Positions 23,933 through 37,662 of a stretch of 64,000 bases of DNA are shown here, one piece after another. Source of the DNA: Diprion similis (Eukaryota > Arthropoda > Insecta > Hymenoptera > Diprionidae); contig NC_060112.1 of assembly GCF_021155765.1 (NCBI RefSeq), positions 27,246,001 through 27,310,000 of the forward strand, read 5' to 3'. Every line of letters starts with the position of its first letter. Within the stretch, counting starts at the first letter, position 1. A program made the position numbers and the translations under genes. The notes beneath the pieces are model-generated. The model saw only the letters and a list, made by a program, of their open reading frames with translations. It did no database searches and had not been told where the DNA came from.

Positions 23933-26900
23933 TCATCTATCCATTCGTCCGGCTAACACAGATCGAACCAAATCCCAGCTTATCAAGGATATATCAGGCT
24001 TTGTACATAGGTTCATGGTTACCAGTGCATTTGTACTATTGCTAAGTACTCCCAAGCAGGTACCAGCTGCCATATTGTATATTGGTATACGTTTCTGAAA
24101 GTACAAAACATTTACTAAGTATTATCACCTCGTCTTCAAAAGTGTGTGTATTTCAAGAAGTTTAAATAAGAAATTTAAAATGATAAATGACACATAACCG
24201 ACATTTTGAAACTGCCAACTATGAAAAATACATTTAAGAGGTGAGAAGCAGTGACAGTATTTGCTAGAACAGTTTCAAAGGCGTTTACAGGCTGTATGTT
24301 GTGTCTATACAGCTTGCAAAAGAATTTTGCATTCGAAAAGTACTTCATTTATTCATCTTCACGCATGAAAGCCTCGAGCCTGCGAGGAATTGCTTTGTTG
24401 CTGTTCCGTTTATTGAAATATCAGAAAGCTGTACATCTGTTCGGTTCTACATATTTAGTTTTCACACGAATCAACTCATCAGTTATGGAACAAATAAATG
24501 AGACAGCCCAAGGAAGGGATTGATGGCCACAGCCGATTATTCATTGTATGAGATGCCAAGCGCTCATGGCTATTATCACGATACGATTAGATGATTGTCA
24601 CGGCCTATTTTTTTACAATCCGATCTTGCATAAAGATCGCATATTACAAAGTGTCACACGTGCTCTGCTGGAGTATTTCTTCTCAATATTGTTCTCCCAC
24701 TTGGCTAGTAGGTATACACATACAAGTAACTAACACAGATGAATCGAATATTACTAAATAGAAAAAATAAAATATTTCCATATGAGCTTACGGTCCCTTT
24801 GTGATGCCATTCCTGGTTTCCACCCATTTCGTGACACTTTCCAAGTCTTGGCCATTTTTCGTTCCCTTCTAGACACAATATTTGACCAAGTACTAATTCG
24901 TTTTTGTCTGTCTCATACCACATCTATGAAAATGAAGAGTTCACAATTAGTTCACATAATGTACTTGTTTGTTGATGTTCGAGCATATTTCCATTCTTTT
25001 ATGTTATATATACCTGCGATTTAGTTCGTAAACATGGTGTCAATATCAACTTTGATCCCCTTGTCTTAATATCCTTCTCACTTCGAATACAAAGAGCAGA
25101 GCCAGCCAGTCTAATTTGATATTGATCGGTGTAATTTCTCTTTCTTAAGTGCCATGGCTGCATTTGTATCTGATTAACTTTCGCCAATTTATCTTTCAAG
25201 TGTTTCTCTGTATCATCCGGCAATGTTAACTCTGGATAAACTGTTTCCAAGTACCAAGAAAAATCTTGACACTTCAATTTTTCCCGTAGTGCAACACGCT
25301 TCGAAATATCACCATAATCAATTTTTTTAACATCCTTCAAAAAGTAATCCTTGTACTTATCCATCCACACATGAGCAACGCGCAACGAGTTTTTCAGCAT
25401 GGTATCATGCTGGTCATCCCCACCGTAGGGTCGACGTCTTCGAAACACATGGCCAACTCGTGAACACGGGATTAGCTCTATTGTACCTCCACACATCCAT
25501 ATCTATGACAAAATAATAATGATAATGACAATAACAATGGATAGAGCATTTAAATTGTCTTTCAATTCACCAGGAAGGTTGCGATGAATCGCAATCGAAT
25601 TCATTGACGTACACATATTCACAATAAATTATCACAAATATCATTAGCGAATGATTTGCTATCAATGAAAAATTTATAATGCCTTACTTACCCTAAATGA
25701 TATTTCTAAGTTTTCACCTCCCCATATATCCATACCAGAGTCATACTCTCCTAAATACGTGAAATATTCGCGATCAATTGCAAATAATCCACCAGCCATG
25801 GTTGGTGATCTTCGAAAATAAAAATTCTACATAAGTATCTTCAAATACGATCGTAAAGTACTTGATATATGTATATGAGAACAGAAGACGGATTACTGTA
25901 CAGTCAAATCGTGACCACTAGCCATCGTTTTCGCGCATTCCTAGTAAATGTTTCTTGACACACCTTCGCGCATTGAAATATGTCCCACCATAAGCAAGGC
26001 AAATTTTGAGAGGCCTCGACAGAATTGCCTCTATCAAGATTTCTCAGATAATGCATGAAGACGGTAGCTAGTAACCAAATATTGACCTTAAGCACTTGGA
26101 ACACCTTGATATATAAGTATTAACGCGTTATTCAGAATACAAGTCAGTCTTTAACATAAGGTGAATGTTCATTCTGAGATTGGATGAATCATTTTGAGTG
26201 CAAAAGTTTATTGAATAATAATTAGCATCGCGAGCCCTGACTTGTGTTCGTAAGCATACAGGATCTTTATATTTTTTTTTAATAAAATGATTCAAGAACA
26301 GTTTGATGATTTGTTGAAACCATGCATGAAAAGTTAACAATTATTCGAGAATACTGCGTACTTTATTGGTTTAACAAAATCCTCGTCATGAACCAAGGTT
26401 CCAACAGGCAAGTTGTCCCATTTGAAGTGTAACCCCCAGTTGAACCCACCCCTAACTAAGGGACTTCCCGTATATTGGAAGGTATCAGCATTTATAATAT
26501 CTATCACGGGCATAGGGACAATGGTTTTTGATTGAGCGATTCTAGAGAGTAGTGGCTCAACCCACATGTTGTTAACTTCAATATGACTGTCTAAGAATAT
26601 CAACACCTGTCCAGTTGCTCTTTTGGCCCCGAACATTCTTGCCCTGATCAAACCTTCTCTTCGCTGAGTTTTGTACAATCTTACTTTCTTCTCAAAGTGC
26701 TCTTTAATATAGGCATCTAATTTGACATGCAGGGCGTCATCGTCGCTCCAATCATTTACCAAAATAATTTCGTGCAGTAATTTATCCGGAGTCTGATCAA
26801 CCACTGAATGTACGGATCTCAATAGTGTCATGTAGTGCTCATTGTAGAAGCATATCACTACGCTGGTATTTGGCAATGATTTTTCATACACCAAAGATTG

Positions 26901-28293
26901 GCAAAGTTTGTGACGAGTGTCAGGTATTTCTCTATGCAAGCTCAGCTGATCAGACACTAACACATTAAATGCGTAATTCTTGTATCCTTCGTCTCTTTTC
27001 TGTTGCTCCTCAAAATTTTTCACCATGCCAATTTCATCGAGCTCTGAAACATGGATAACGTAAAAATCATTCTGACAAGGAACGTTTCTCAAAGTCCTTA
27101 CACAGTGACGTTTCCTTCAATTTTTTTCTTGCTCAATAATTCGTTATTTGCCGATTTATTTATTATTTGTTTTTTCTCAATTACAATGAAGGCAATACCT
27201 TCCCGAAATCCATTTTCCCGCTAATAGTGATTTTTAGAATTTATGAATACAAAAAGTTTGTTCACGTTTCAAATTCCTGATTTTTCAAACGACTTATTGG
27301 ATTCAGTTAAGTGAGATTCTGATTTGGCTGTAGAGAAAAGCAAAATTAAGATTGAATATGTACTGCATTTATCCATTTACTTATTATTGGAAAGTTTTCC
27401 AATCACTCTTGATCGGATGCAACCTCCGGTACACGGTTTCGGGATGGTGTTGAGCGTTTCAATAACGTAGGGATGCAGAGGAAAGGATTGAAATATTTCT
27501 CCAAGGCATCCCTTTGAATAAATAATAACTATGTGACAGACCATTGTATCAGGTTAGCAATCTCATAACTATGTAGAAGTATATAATCAGTTAATTAAAC
27601 CAAGCAAATGGATTGATAAGTCTGAGTGATTTTTTTGTAATGCAGCTACTCCAAGTTTTTTTTATATTGAAAGACAATTATTTTTGAAATGTGCTTCATG
27701 ACTTTTGAGAATTACTAATACAAGCATCTGTCTTTGCAGGCGAACAACTTGGGAATGTTTTTTGGTACCTTTGAAAAACTGAATAATAAAAATATATATA
27801 TATAATTATATTAAATATGTCACCCATATGTTCATTGCGGAATTGAAAAAACATCCCTGACCAATACGGACCAATTGATCATGTTCCATTACAAACAATA
27901 TGAATCTGTGGTCAACATTCATATACTGTTGAATTTATTACCTCCTCCCACAGTGACTGCTGGCTTAACTGGGACCGGTTGTAATTGTTGCAGCAATTTA
28001 TTGCTATTTTGAAAGTCATTTTGGGCTTTGTAATTATATGGATCTTTACCACTGACTTGGTGCTTATAAATTTTATCTTGGAAATTCTGGATGTAAATTG
28101 CCTCGTGTTGATCATTTGACCTTTGGTCGAACACAGATTCCTTCAGAGGTCGAGCAAAGTCTGGCACATAGATCGTAGGATTAGCTATGTTTGTGTTTTG
28201 CGACAATCTTGAATATAAGTATAAGCTAAAAGTCCATGTCACTGAAGCTATCACTATGCCAGAGATGAATGAAAAATATCTTGTAGAAATCAT
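23933..28293 (-). CDS. GALNT11: Polypeptide N-acetylgalactosaminyltransferase, GALNT11/Pgant35A type, 6 exons, 644 aa
   Basis: Golgi type II membrane enzyme (GT27) that starts mucin-type O-glycosylation by moving GalNAc from UDP-GalNAc to Ser/Thr. Exons 5' to 3': 28293-27942, 27043-26362, 25809-25692, 25502-25014, 24923-24792, 24094-23933. All junctions are GT/AG and in phase, 1935 nt in total. A short cytosolic tail leads to a transmembrane anchor (about residues 6-25), then a stem to about 117. Catalytic domain: SVVICFYNE (178-186), the metal-binding DSH (269-271), [12 protein letters not shown] (315-326), and WGGENLE (374-380) assembled from exon 3. The C-terminal ricin-type lectin domain spans about 500-644, with Q-x-W motifs QMW (across the exon 4/5 junction) and QEW, and a last repeat in exon 6. 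The blocks [15 protein letters not shown] and [13 protein letters not shown] match the GALNT11 branch best. The start ATG follows directly on an acceptor, so the 5' UTR is spliced. Odd: LVNDWSD stands where LVDDxSD is usual. Confidence 0.94.
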
Positions 28294-28757
28294 CTGTAAA
28301 ATGTAGTAAAAGCGAGTTAGTAAGCCTACAATAGAATAAGGAATTGAAAATATACCTATTGTGTTTGATGTTGAAGCAAAATTCAAGTGATTTGATCCTA
28401 CTCAAGGTCTCCAAAATAAAACCTAAACTAACGTGTGCTTGCAGCAGTGAAAAATATTGATGAACATCGAAATCGGCTGTTCATGCTAAATTTAGTCGTA
28501 GTTTAATATTGTCATAAAGATGAGACGATAATATTCTACTAGCTGACAATTTTTTGAGAAATTAAAGTTGAAAACTTTTTAATATTCTACCTATTAGGGA
28601 TAAATAACGCATGTAAACAAAAAAATTCGTCCGTATATACATCACACTAATAACTATGATCTTCAATCGAAGCTCCGAATAACAATACCAGAAATTCATT
28701 ATTGTAGAATGTATGTACCGGGTTTTGTGAACAGTAAACAAATATTTAGCGACCTAC

Positions 28758-28860
28758 CTTGGATGGAATATATTACGTTTAATTACGTGAATACTGTTGT
28801 TTGGTCACTTAGTTTGATAATCAAGCCGACAGTCAAACGCGGGCGGTCGGCCATATTTTT
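28758..28860 (-). other. Probable 5' UTR exon of the GalNAc-transferase gene
   Basis: The coding start at 28293 sits immediately after a splice acceptor (ttttacag), so a non-coding exon must lie upstream. On the minus strand a strong donor, ccaag followed by gtaggt, occurs at 28757, and the sequence before it has no other assigned role. The donor edge (28758) is supported; the upstream edge and transcription start are guesses. Confidence 0.45.
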
Positions 28861-28975
28861 GTTGCAACAGTACGAATAGTACGATCACGGACTTAGTACC
28901 TTACAGTACGATAGGGACAGTCGGAAATGTAGGGTAGAGGTTACCTACAGTTACTGGTAGCACGTAAGTCCGTGG

Positions 28976-29455
28976 TAGCCATAGAGATATAAGAATAGAG
29001 TACGTGAGCCATAGGAGCGCACGTAAGTGAAAAGTGTGAAAACCAGCACGCGATAGAAAGAGAGAGAGCAACTAGTGAGCCTGGTTGTCTTTGTCTAATC
29101 ACGCATGCGCTGGCGTGCCCAAAGTTGTTGAACGTTATTGACACAAACATAACCTGCTTCGTGTTGCCTTCCCCCAAAAAATCGCACTATGGTCAAAAAT
29201 CGTCACCTTTACATATCCTTGAAAAATTTGAGATTCATTAGTTCATTTAAATTATATTAGTACTACTATTCATAGTCTTACTACTGATTACATAATTTTT
29301 TTATATATATTTTCGTATTGAGTGCGACCGAGACTCGCCTGCTGCGCATGCGTGCTTAGATAAAGACTACCAGACTCCCTAGTTGCTCTCTCTCTTTCTA
29401 TTGCGTGCTGGTCGTATCGGCTGACTCACGTACTCTATTCTTCTATCTCTATGGT
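28976..29455. repeat. Large imperfect inverted repeat upstream of the GalNAc-transferase gene
   Basis: The left arm (about 28976-29114) and right arm (about 29341-29455) are inverted copies. Shared blocks include catagagata, gaatagagtacgtgag, ccagcacgc, atagaaagagagagagcaac and cacgcatgcgc. The left arm has about 30 extra bases near 29010-29040. The roughly 225-bp AT-rich spacer carries no coding frame. This looks like a fold-back transposon or a MITE with long arms. It lies within about 250 bp of the presumed 5' end of the glycosyltransferase gene. Confidence 0.75.
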
Positions 29456-31075
29456 GGTAGCACGGCTTGGTAGCTTCCCCAGCATGGACTACGGAGAGCA
29501 GAGAGAAGGAACGCTCGGCACCTCGTGGCCTCGTGCGTGAAGCTAGCTGCGGCCGAAATTTCGGCAAATAATAGTTCTAATTCTTGTCAATGGCAGCGCT
29601 TTCGTCCATTTCGGAGTGAGGGTAGCGTTGTGTTTTTTCATATACAAACATATGTATATGTATCGAGAAAAAGCGTTATGGGTGCTACGTAGCGACGAAA
29701 AGAAGAGTTGCTATTTTTTTGAGTTTTGGCATCACGTGTAGCACCGAGTTGAGCCTCCTTTTCTCTACCCTCCATACTCCATAGCATGGACATAGGTATG
29801 GTCATAGAAATTACACTTCATAGTCGTGCGACGTCGGAACCATGGTCTTACATACAGGTCTTGCAACGACCGTGGTGGGGGTAGGCCCTCTTGGTGTCTC
29901 AGTTTATTATTTTTATTTACGCCGAAAGGTACGCTCATGATGTCAGGATATCGTGTGCGAGAGAGAAAGAAGTAGCTTCCGACTCTCGTTCAGCCAAATG
30001 CAACGCATGCGCTATCGACCCTAAACCTAACCAAAATTAATTGTAATTTTGCAAACAAAACCCGAAATACGAATGAAGGGAACGAAAACGATAGGTCCAG
30101 TGAAATCAAACTGATTATTTATCAATATTCATTTATATGTATTATTCAATGCTGTGAATAATAGTCTTTGTCAATATTTCCACCTAGGGATATTTAAAAC
30201 AGTTAGGTAGTACTTTAATACTTCCTAGTTACAAGATTCTCTTACTTATCTCTGTAATAATCGCTAAAACATCCTGCAATGATATCTTTGTCCAATAATG
30301 ACGTCATAACCCCAACTTTGCAATTTTATAATTTTAATAAATCAGAAGAAGGAAACAGTTGCATAAATTAATTATTGCTCTAGATACATTTAGAATTTTT
30401 TTTTTTTTTCAGAGAGTGATTCACGATCAAACAATTCCAACTGCACTACAATCATCTACAGACGAACTGCAAGTGATTTCATTAATTAAAATAGATTAGT
30501 GCGATGATTTGTCGGCTAAACTCATATAAAATTTCAAGCAAAATATGGACGTCAACAAAACCAAACTCTCGCCAAAAAAACTTTATCCCATCAATTAAAT
30601 GTAGAAATCTACATAATATTGATTCCATTAGAACTTTTTTTTTACTTTTCCATATTTTTCGTCTGAACTATCAAAAATGCAGCGTACAGACAGATCAAAA
30701 AGTATAATAATTGATTGCAATAACGCTTTTGATCAAACTGTATATTCGTCCGACTGCGTTCATAGCAAAAACCATTCTACCGTTGGTTGAAAAACTCGAC
30801 CCTATTGGAAAATTTTGTTGAAAACACTTTAATCTGTGCTCGAACATTACATGGACCTAGGATTGGGATTGACTGCATATTTGCTCAGAACTACACGCCT
30901 GAAAGTAGTCGACTAGATTGGTTAAAAAAAAAGAATAATTTCGATTAAAACCACACTCATTTGAAATATAATCTGTGTATACTATTACTATATAGGTACA
31001 TCAATAAGGTTGAGGGATAAATTCAATTCGTCAGATATTTTTCTCCACAGATGTGTGCAAACATATTTATTCCTT
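29456..31075. other. Spacer between the asparagine synthetase and GalNAc-transferase genes
   Basis: The part to about 30010 is GC-richer and may hold upstream regulatory DNA of the glycosyltransferase gene. The rest is AT-rich, with no recognised frame. AATAAA on the minus strand at 31066-31071 may be the poly(A) signal of the asparagine synthetase gene, although it lies only about 5 nt past the stop. Confidence 0.4.
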
Positions 31076-34000
31076 TTAAACATCTGCCGCATAATGAGCT
31101 ATAAACCTGGCTGAAGGATCAGTAACTCCTTGCACCCATCGAGGCATCCAGAAATATGGAACAAACTTTTCCGCTTGTCCTCTGTAGTGGGTCTCAAATA
31201 CTTTCCTATATATAAAAAGTAAATTATAATTATTCATCAGTATATCACATAGGATTACGTTCAATATTGACAAATATAAGCTCGTTGACTGGCACATTAA
31301 TTGTATCCTCATCCATGTGTTTGAAAAACAGAAATTGTTACCTGTAATAGAGAGCTTCTTTTGTTTTTGGAGTACAGTGGGGATATATAACTTCTGCTTC
31401 CTCAAGTTCTTTGTCTGTTACACGTTCATCAACGATTTCCTGGATGACTTGGAATAGTGACTTTTTTATGGAAGCTACGCCATCACTAAAGGCTTCCTTG
31501 TGTCGCCATAGAATATTTTTGGGTAACAAGTCCGTCTTATCAAAAGCTGTCCGTAGCAAATATTTTTCAACTCCACCTGCAAAAGCATACGTATACATAG
31601 AAATTGTCCTATAAATATTTAGGATGCAATACAAGTGTTTAACTGAGCATTATTTGGCCGCAGATCAGACGTACGTATTAAAAATAATACTCTAATTATA
31701 GAAACAATTGGAACAATCTGTGATGCCTAAAGTTTTCTCTTTCCACTCGAATACCGTCTCTTCAAAACATAGGTTCATGCAAACCATTTTAAAAGGTGTG
31801 CCAATCAATTCATCATGACATATTATAATTTCTTATGAAACAATAACCACAAATATTTAAATAAAATGTTGGCATGTTTGTACTTTCCAGTTTTAAGGAC
31901 TGTTTTGAAAATTTTGGTCGACAAATTTGTGGAAATCGAACCAAAGGAAATTCTGTTTAGCCTCAGATCTCTTAAACAGTACCTTGTGGTTGCCTCGTAG
32001 ATGCATCTAATGATAGGTAATAATTAGTAAATTGCAAGTCCAAAAATGGTGCACGCAATTCGAGGCCATGGCCACTGATAGTCCTGTCTGCTCGTAGTCC
32101 ATCATACAAATATATATCGTGCAGAAGCCTTATGGACTCATCGTGTGCATCTTTAGGGCTTGGTGCTTCTCGGAAGTAGATGTAACCTTGTGCAACTTCG
32201 TCTGCTCCCTCGCCGCTGAACAATACTGTTGTGTCTGTATTCTGCTTGATGTATCTTGACACCAGATACATTCTGTAAAATAACGACCATCGAGACCATG
32301 ATATTCCTCTCTATAGAACTGTAAGTTCTGTCAGCGTTGATTGAAGGTATATAAAGAGTTAACCAAAGCGAACCTTACAGAATTTGGTACACGAGTAAGA
32401 GGAGGTGAAGGGCTCTTGAAAAATTACGATATTCTATTGTATACCAATTCTATTTTACATTGACTACGTCAATACCGCATAGTTAAATCTTGATTTGCGA
32501 AATGGATCAACCAATCCAATAGTGGTAGACAAAACAGCACCAATACAATTGTGACGGTCTATATATATTTTGACATAATCGTAAGGTGCACTGGAGATGT
32601 AGTCATTAAGATACCATAAGACACATCGGTAAGTGTAGTGCACAAAATTATTCCCGAACCGTCTTGAACCCCCTTGAGTGCGATGGACAAATTAATCCAA
32701 AGCTGAACATCTTCATATATGTATATCTCCACTCAACGCTGTACATCTACTGCCTAATTCCAAGTATGCAAATGGATAATCAAAAAATTATTGATACATC
32801 AATACGGGAACTGTCAAAATCTTTGATGAAATATACCGTTTGTGTGAAAAATGATTATCAGATTTGATGCATCACTTTACCCTATGGAAGCTCGTACTGT
32901 GGTGATATCGTATGTTTCTAGCAGATTAATAACATCGTCCAAAACTTCGGCAACGTCCTCTGGTGTAAAGCTTATTTCATGATGATCAGAGCCAATATGA
33001 TTTGCAACCTATTACCAATGTCGTATGAGTCACGTATGAAACCCTTAATTGCCACACTCCTACCGCGCACCGTCATTTTTTACACTACACTGGTAGGACA
33101 TAGGAATTTTTAATGTCATAATAGCACAACTTTGGTTAAAACCAATTATTTCCTAGGGCACGGTCACCCGAGACAATGCTACCAGCTTATTCGATAGACC
33201 TGGATTGCATGTCGAAGGTAATGGAGATAAACGACTTCTACCTGACTCTCATATTGTTACAGAAGATGATAAATTTTACTGTTGCGAAATCATACCAGTG
33301 TAGTGATTGAGGGTCGAAATAGTAATTACGTCTTTGCTCCTGCCATTACCTGTCGGGCTGCTAGAACATCTGGACTCTCACCCATGCCAATTGAAAAGCT
33401 TTGAATTTTGTACGGAAAATTATTTTCCTTAGCTAGTTTGGTCACTAACGCAGCCACTAAACTTGAATCAAGGCCACCAGATAATAAACAACCAATCCGT
33501 CTGTCAGCTATCAGACGTTTCTCAATCGCGCCATGTACAAGAGTTCTGATATTCTCACAAACATCTGGTGAACTCAGTCCTATACATCAATATCTCCATT
33601 ATAAAATGTTAGAATATCACAAACCTGTATTGCAGTATGAATTTGCAAACGAAGCTACGTAAAATAGGGATCAAAAACAATAATTATCTACAAGTCAACA
33701 CACTTTCCCAAGGCACGTGCACGTTAAAACTTGGCTTATCACCAGGTTTGTGGTACTGTATTCTTCTTAATAATTCAACGGACCCATCTTCCAAAATTGA
33801 GTACTCTTCGTAATGACCAGGAGGAAATGGCTCCAATTTTCCCAAGCCTCCATTCATCGTTTCGATTAAACCCATAAGACCCTGAACAAAACATTCCAAT
33901 TTAGTTGAAAAATATTTTTGTTTCTGTAAAATCAACTCGCTCCATGTGCATCGTTTGTAAGTATCAAAGTATTAATACCAGTTGAAGCAGAATAAAAGCA

Positions 34001-36223
34001 TATTTTTAACTGAATTGTTCAATGCGCTGTAGCAATCAAAAGTGAGAGTTTTCTCAATGATTTGTCATATACTAAACAATTGAATCCTTAGACTTTTAGA
34101 AAGGTGTCATCAATCAGAAGCCACTTCAATGGATCGCATACACGTAGTTATTTAAAAAGTCGGCAAATATACGTACTTTACTCTCAGAACACAGACCAAG
34201 CATTCCGCTATCACTGTGTAATTTAAACAGTGGTCTGACACCGTACGGATCCCTGGCTACTAGTAACTTTTTTTTTTCCATATCTACTAAGCAAAATGCA
34301 AAAACACCATCTAAGGAACGAACGGTGGTATCTGCCCCATGGATTTGATAAGAGTGCAGGATTGACTCTACGTCACAAGAAGTCTCGTATTGATATTTGC
34401 CCTGTGCCTGTAACTGTGTGATATTAAAACTTAGTTAAACAATGATAATGAAATATTCATACCACGGCCGTCAACTGTTTCATAAAATTTTTTGTATATA
34501 TGTATGTAGATAATTTGTTGCCTATGTAATATATTCCTGAAAAGATACCATACTTCCTTGTCGTTACAAAACTATGATGAAATTTTGGGCGAGTGCTCAC
34601 CTTTTGAAAGTTGTAAATTTCACCATTACACAACAGAATAAGATGAGGGTATTTATGTAGACGCATAGGTTGCATTCCATAGAGACTATCAATGATGGTA
34701 AGCCTATGGAAACCAAGCAGACCATTCTGAAATCACAGTATTTGTGTTATAGCAGCATTGTTGATGAAAAATCTTTTGTAATAATGGTAGCGTAAGAAGC
34801 ACAGTTTGTGGCCAGGCACCACCTTTGGCCCCCTTCCGAAATGTTTCATTTGCTTGTAATATATACTACAAATCCATCTAATTACTGAATTCATCACGAA
34901 AACTTACCCGCAATGTTAACAATGATCAAAGCTGATTTAATAAAGTTATGTACCACTTAGGGCCACTTCCGTATTTACATGTAATTGATATGGCCACAAA
35001 TGGATAAATGGATGGCCATAGATGGCATTGAAGTGGTCAAAAAGGCCAGTGCCCGACGTTGCGCTACAGCGCGGGATCGGCAAGACTCCGTCTGTGCCGC
35101 GGCCTCGCCCGGTGACGCACAGTACAGTACTTTTAGTGTTTGAAAACTCTATTTTAAATAATTTTGTATAACGCGAGCACGTTTTATGCGTTTCTCATGG
35201 ATGTTTTCCGTACACAAAGTACCCGGTTCTATGACGGTCCAGTGAGTCTGCGCATGCGCATGCGCGGAGTTCTGAAACGACCACTTTTAACTCCTAGGAC
35301 TTAAAAGTGGTCATTTCTGTACAGCTTTCATGCGCTATCGCGACATGGACAGTGAACCGATCTGACATTTCGCGACCCTATAATCTCAATTTCGTGTTTC
35401 GTGAAAAAACGCGAAATAACATGCTCTCGTTATATAAAGTACCGTCTGCAACATGAAGGCAAAGGACTTTTTGCCTCGCGTATTTGCAATATTCGTCTAC
35501 GGCTCGCACAAGCATACTTGCCTTCGGCTGGTATGCGTGCTTACTTGGGACTCAGATTGCAAACTTACGCTCGGCCCGAAAAGACCACGTTTGCCTCCTT
35601 GTTATTAAACACTTAAAGTGCCGTATTGTGCGTCGTCGGGCGGAGCCGGGGCATGCCGCAGCCAGGCGCGTCGGAGTCGATCCGGTCCCGTGTCAATCCG
35701 GCGCTGTACCGCAACGTTGGACGTTGGTCTAAGAGGGTGCATCTACCCTATATATCTGCATCTATAATTAATCCTTCCAACGTGTTGATTAGTGTAATAA
35801 AATTCAATTTGCATGAGTGTGATTGTCTTCATATACCCATACCTATCTTATGCGTTCGGAAGTCAAGTGTTTAATTACACACTTCATTGCGATAAAACCT
35901 ACTTTGCTACTTATAGATACTTTTGTTGAGTACTGGCCGCACGACCCTTCAGTGATGAAGGGACGCTTATTCGGACTTAGGTCCGAAATTGACTGCGTCA
36001 GTTGCATTTGTGGCCAGTATTCAGTAAATGACCCCGTACATAGGTAAAATATGTGCAAGTATATAATGGAAATGTAGAATTGAAATTACATTGACATTAC
36101 CTTAATTATGCTGGTGGATTCAACTCTCATCGCATCTGGCCCTCGGTGGCTGATTTTAGTAAAGTTACTAAGATGTTGGATGGCATCCTTGTTGAAGCCG
36201 AATACAGCCCAGATTCCACACAT
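31076..36223 (-). CDS. ASNS: Asparagine synthetase (glutamine-hydrolysing), 9 exons, 558 aa
   Basis: Cytosolic enzyme that makes asparagine from aspartate, ATP and the amide of glutamine. Exons 5' to 3': 36223-36101, 34726-34601, 34413-34177, 33881-33704, 33579-33350, 33008-32881, 32272-31983, 31576-31342, 31205-31076. Phases close to exactly 1677 nt. The N-terminus [10 protein letters not shown] puts the catalytic Cys at position 2, exposed once Met is removed, as in class II glutamine amidotransferases. [23 protein letters not shown] and CNGEIYN complete the glutaminase pocket. The synthetase half has the PP-loop LLSGGLDSS, the block [21 protein letters not shown] (SGEG loop), [11 protein letters not shown] and [11 protein letters not shown]. 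Length is close to human ASNS (561). Exon 4 ends at a weaker donor (gaaa followed by gtgtgt), but only this choice keeps the frame into exon 5. The gene lies head-to-tail behind the GalNAc-transferase, with its own intergenic space. Family and boundaries are firm. Confidence 0.96.
34727..36100 (-). other. First intron of the asparagine synthetase gene
   Basis: About 1.4 kb. It contains a GC- and CpG-rich patch at about 35040-35110, a short perfect hairpin at about 35279-35312 (gaccactttta arms), GC-rich sequence to about 35720, and a short imperfect inverted repeat at 35930-36020 (gagtactggccgca against tgtggccagtattc). No coding exon was recognised. Confidence 0.55.
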
Positions 36224-37660
36224 TTCCAAAAGGTGGGGCTTACTGAGCGATCGAATTTCTTTTATTAATGCAAGGGAAAACAGATTTATCGAGAAATTAC
36301 TAACGAGCTTCTAGGTACAAAGATAGATTTTTCAACGAAATCGATCATCCAAATAAAAAAAAATAGTACAATGAGGGTTATAAGGTACCTGTGAATTTTA
36401 GACTACCTAATTTCAAGAGAATGGATCATTTACCATTGCCAACACGTAAGTTTCACAATAATCTCTAAAACTTTAATTTTTTTGGACAAAATTGTATATG
36501 GTTTCTAAATTTAATGAATAAATAGTTGTTGCGCGAATCAAGCCAATTTCGATGGCCTATTAACGCAAGCAACGGGAAAGCTGTTGGATATTTGTAGTGA
36601 CTGAAAAATGTGTTCCTACAGTACTGATTTAACGAATACATTGTGTGGTGTCGTCATGTGAAACGAATTATTTTTCGAGCTTAGACAGTAAGAACCGACT
36701 ATCAATACCGGTTTATACGATTAAAGTCCGGTGCCGTGATAACGTATCGAGGTACGGCGAGCAGAGTGGACTCTACTGAAAATTTTGCAAATTTTTTCAA
36801 AATTAACAAACTTGACAAATTTATTTATTTACTCGTACAAAAAGACTTTCAACATCAAATTAACTATATTTTACTAGGACTAGAGGCAAAACTGTACTTG
36901 CGCCAATTTTTTTTTTTTAATTTAATATTTTTTTAACAAGTAATCAAAAAATTTATGAGAAACGCTTTTTTGAGAGGTACTAAAAAATATTGAAATCGTG
37001 TGGAAATAAAAAATCAACATTTTTCAAACCGTCCGATTTGGCGTGAAACGCCCCATATACACTGAAAATCAGTGAAATGTCAGTGAAAAATAACTGAGTC
37101 GTCAGTGTATATGCACTGAGTTTTTCCAGTGATTTATACCTACTGTGAATTTTCACTAATTTTAATGTAGAGAGCACACGCGGGCAGAAAAGACCAAGTT
37201 CTGGCTTTTTAAGTACATAATATGCTCTTCCATTCCGCATAATAGGCTACCAATATTCGAATAATGTGAAATCAACTCTCGCAACACCTCACGATCACAG
37301 TATCCGGGTACTACTGGCTATATAACAATGACAGAAGAACAGTTTGTTGCTGCACTCAAATCATGGTAATTATCTGGTCTTCGAGCCACGGAAAAACGTT
37401 GGACGACACAAGTCTCCGGAATATTTAATTGACAGGTATATCCTATAGGATATTCTGGGTATACACAAAAATGCATCATTAACCGACTTGATCCCACGCA
37501 GCGACTTATTGGCAGAAACGACATGCACCCAGTCGGGGTTAAAAAATTATTTCTGTGGAGTTACGTTAACCGAAAAAGCGAAGCAGATTTGTCACGTAAG
37601 ATATGCAACGAGTCCCAATAACGGAGCCTTATTAAATTTTTCATAACTCTGAAATTCCAA
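36224..37660. other. Upstream region of the asparagine synthetase gene
   Basis: Expected to hold the 5' UTR and promoter. A possible acceptor (gatcgctcag) lies about 20 nt before the ATG, so the 5' UTR may be spliced. A 12-bp perfect inverted pair, catatacactga, occurs at 37054-37065 and 37102-37113 within a patch of repeated cagtgaaa words. Nothing else was recognised. Confidence 0.35.
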
Positions 37661-37662
37661 CT

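Noticed and set aside
35930-36020. Short palindromic segment in asparagine synthetase intron 1, considered as a MITE
   Set aside because: Only about 13 bp of imperfect terminal symmetry and no target duplication.
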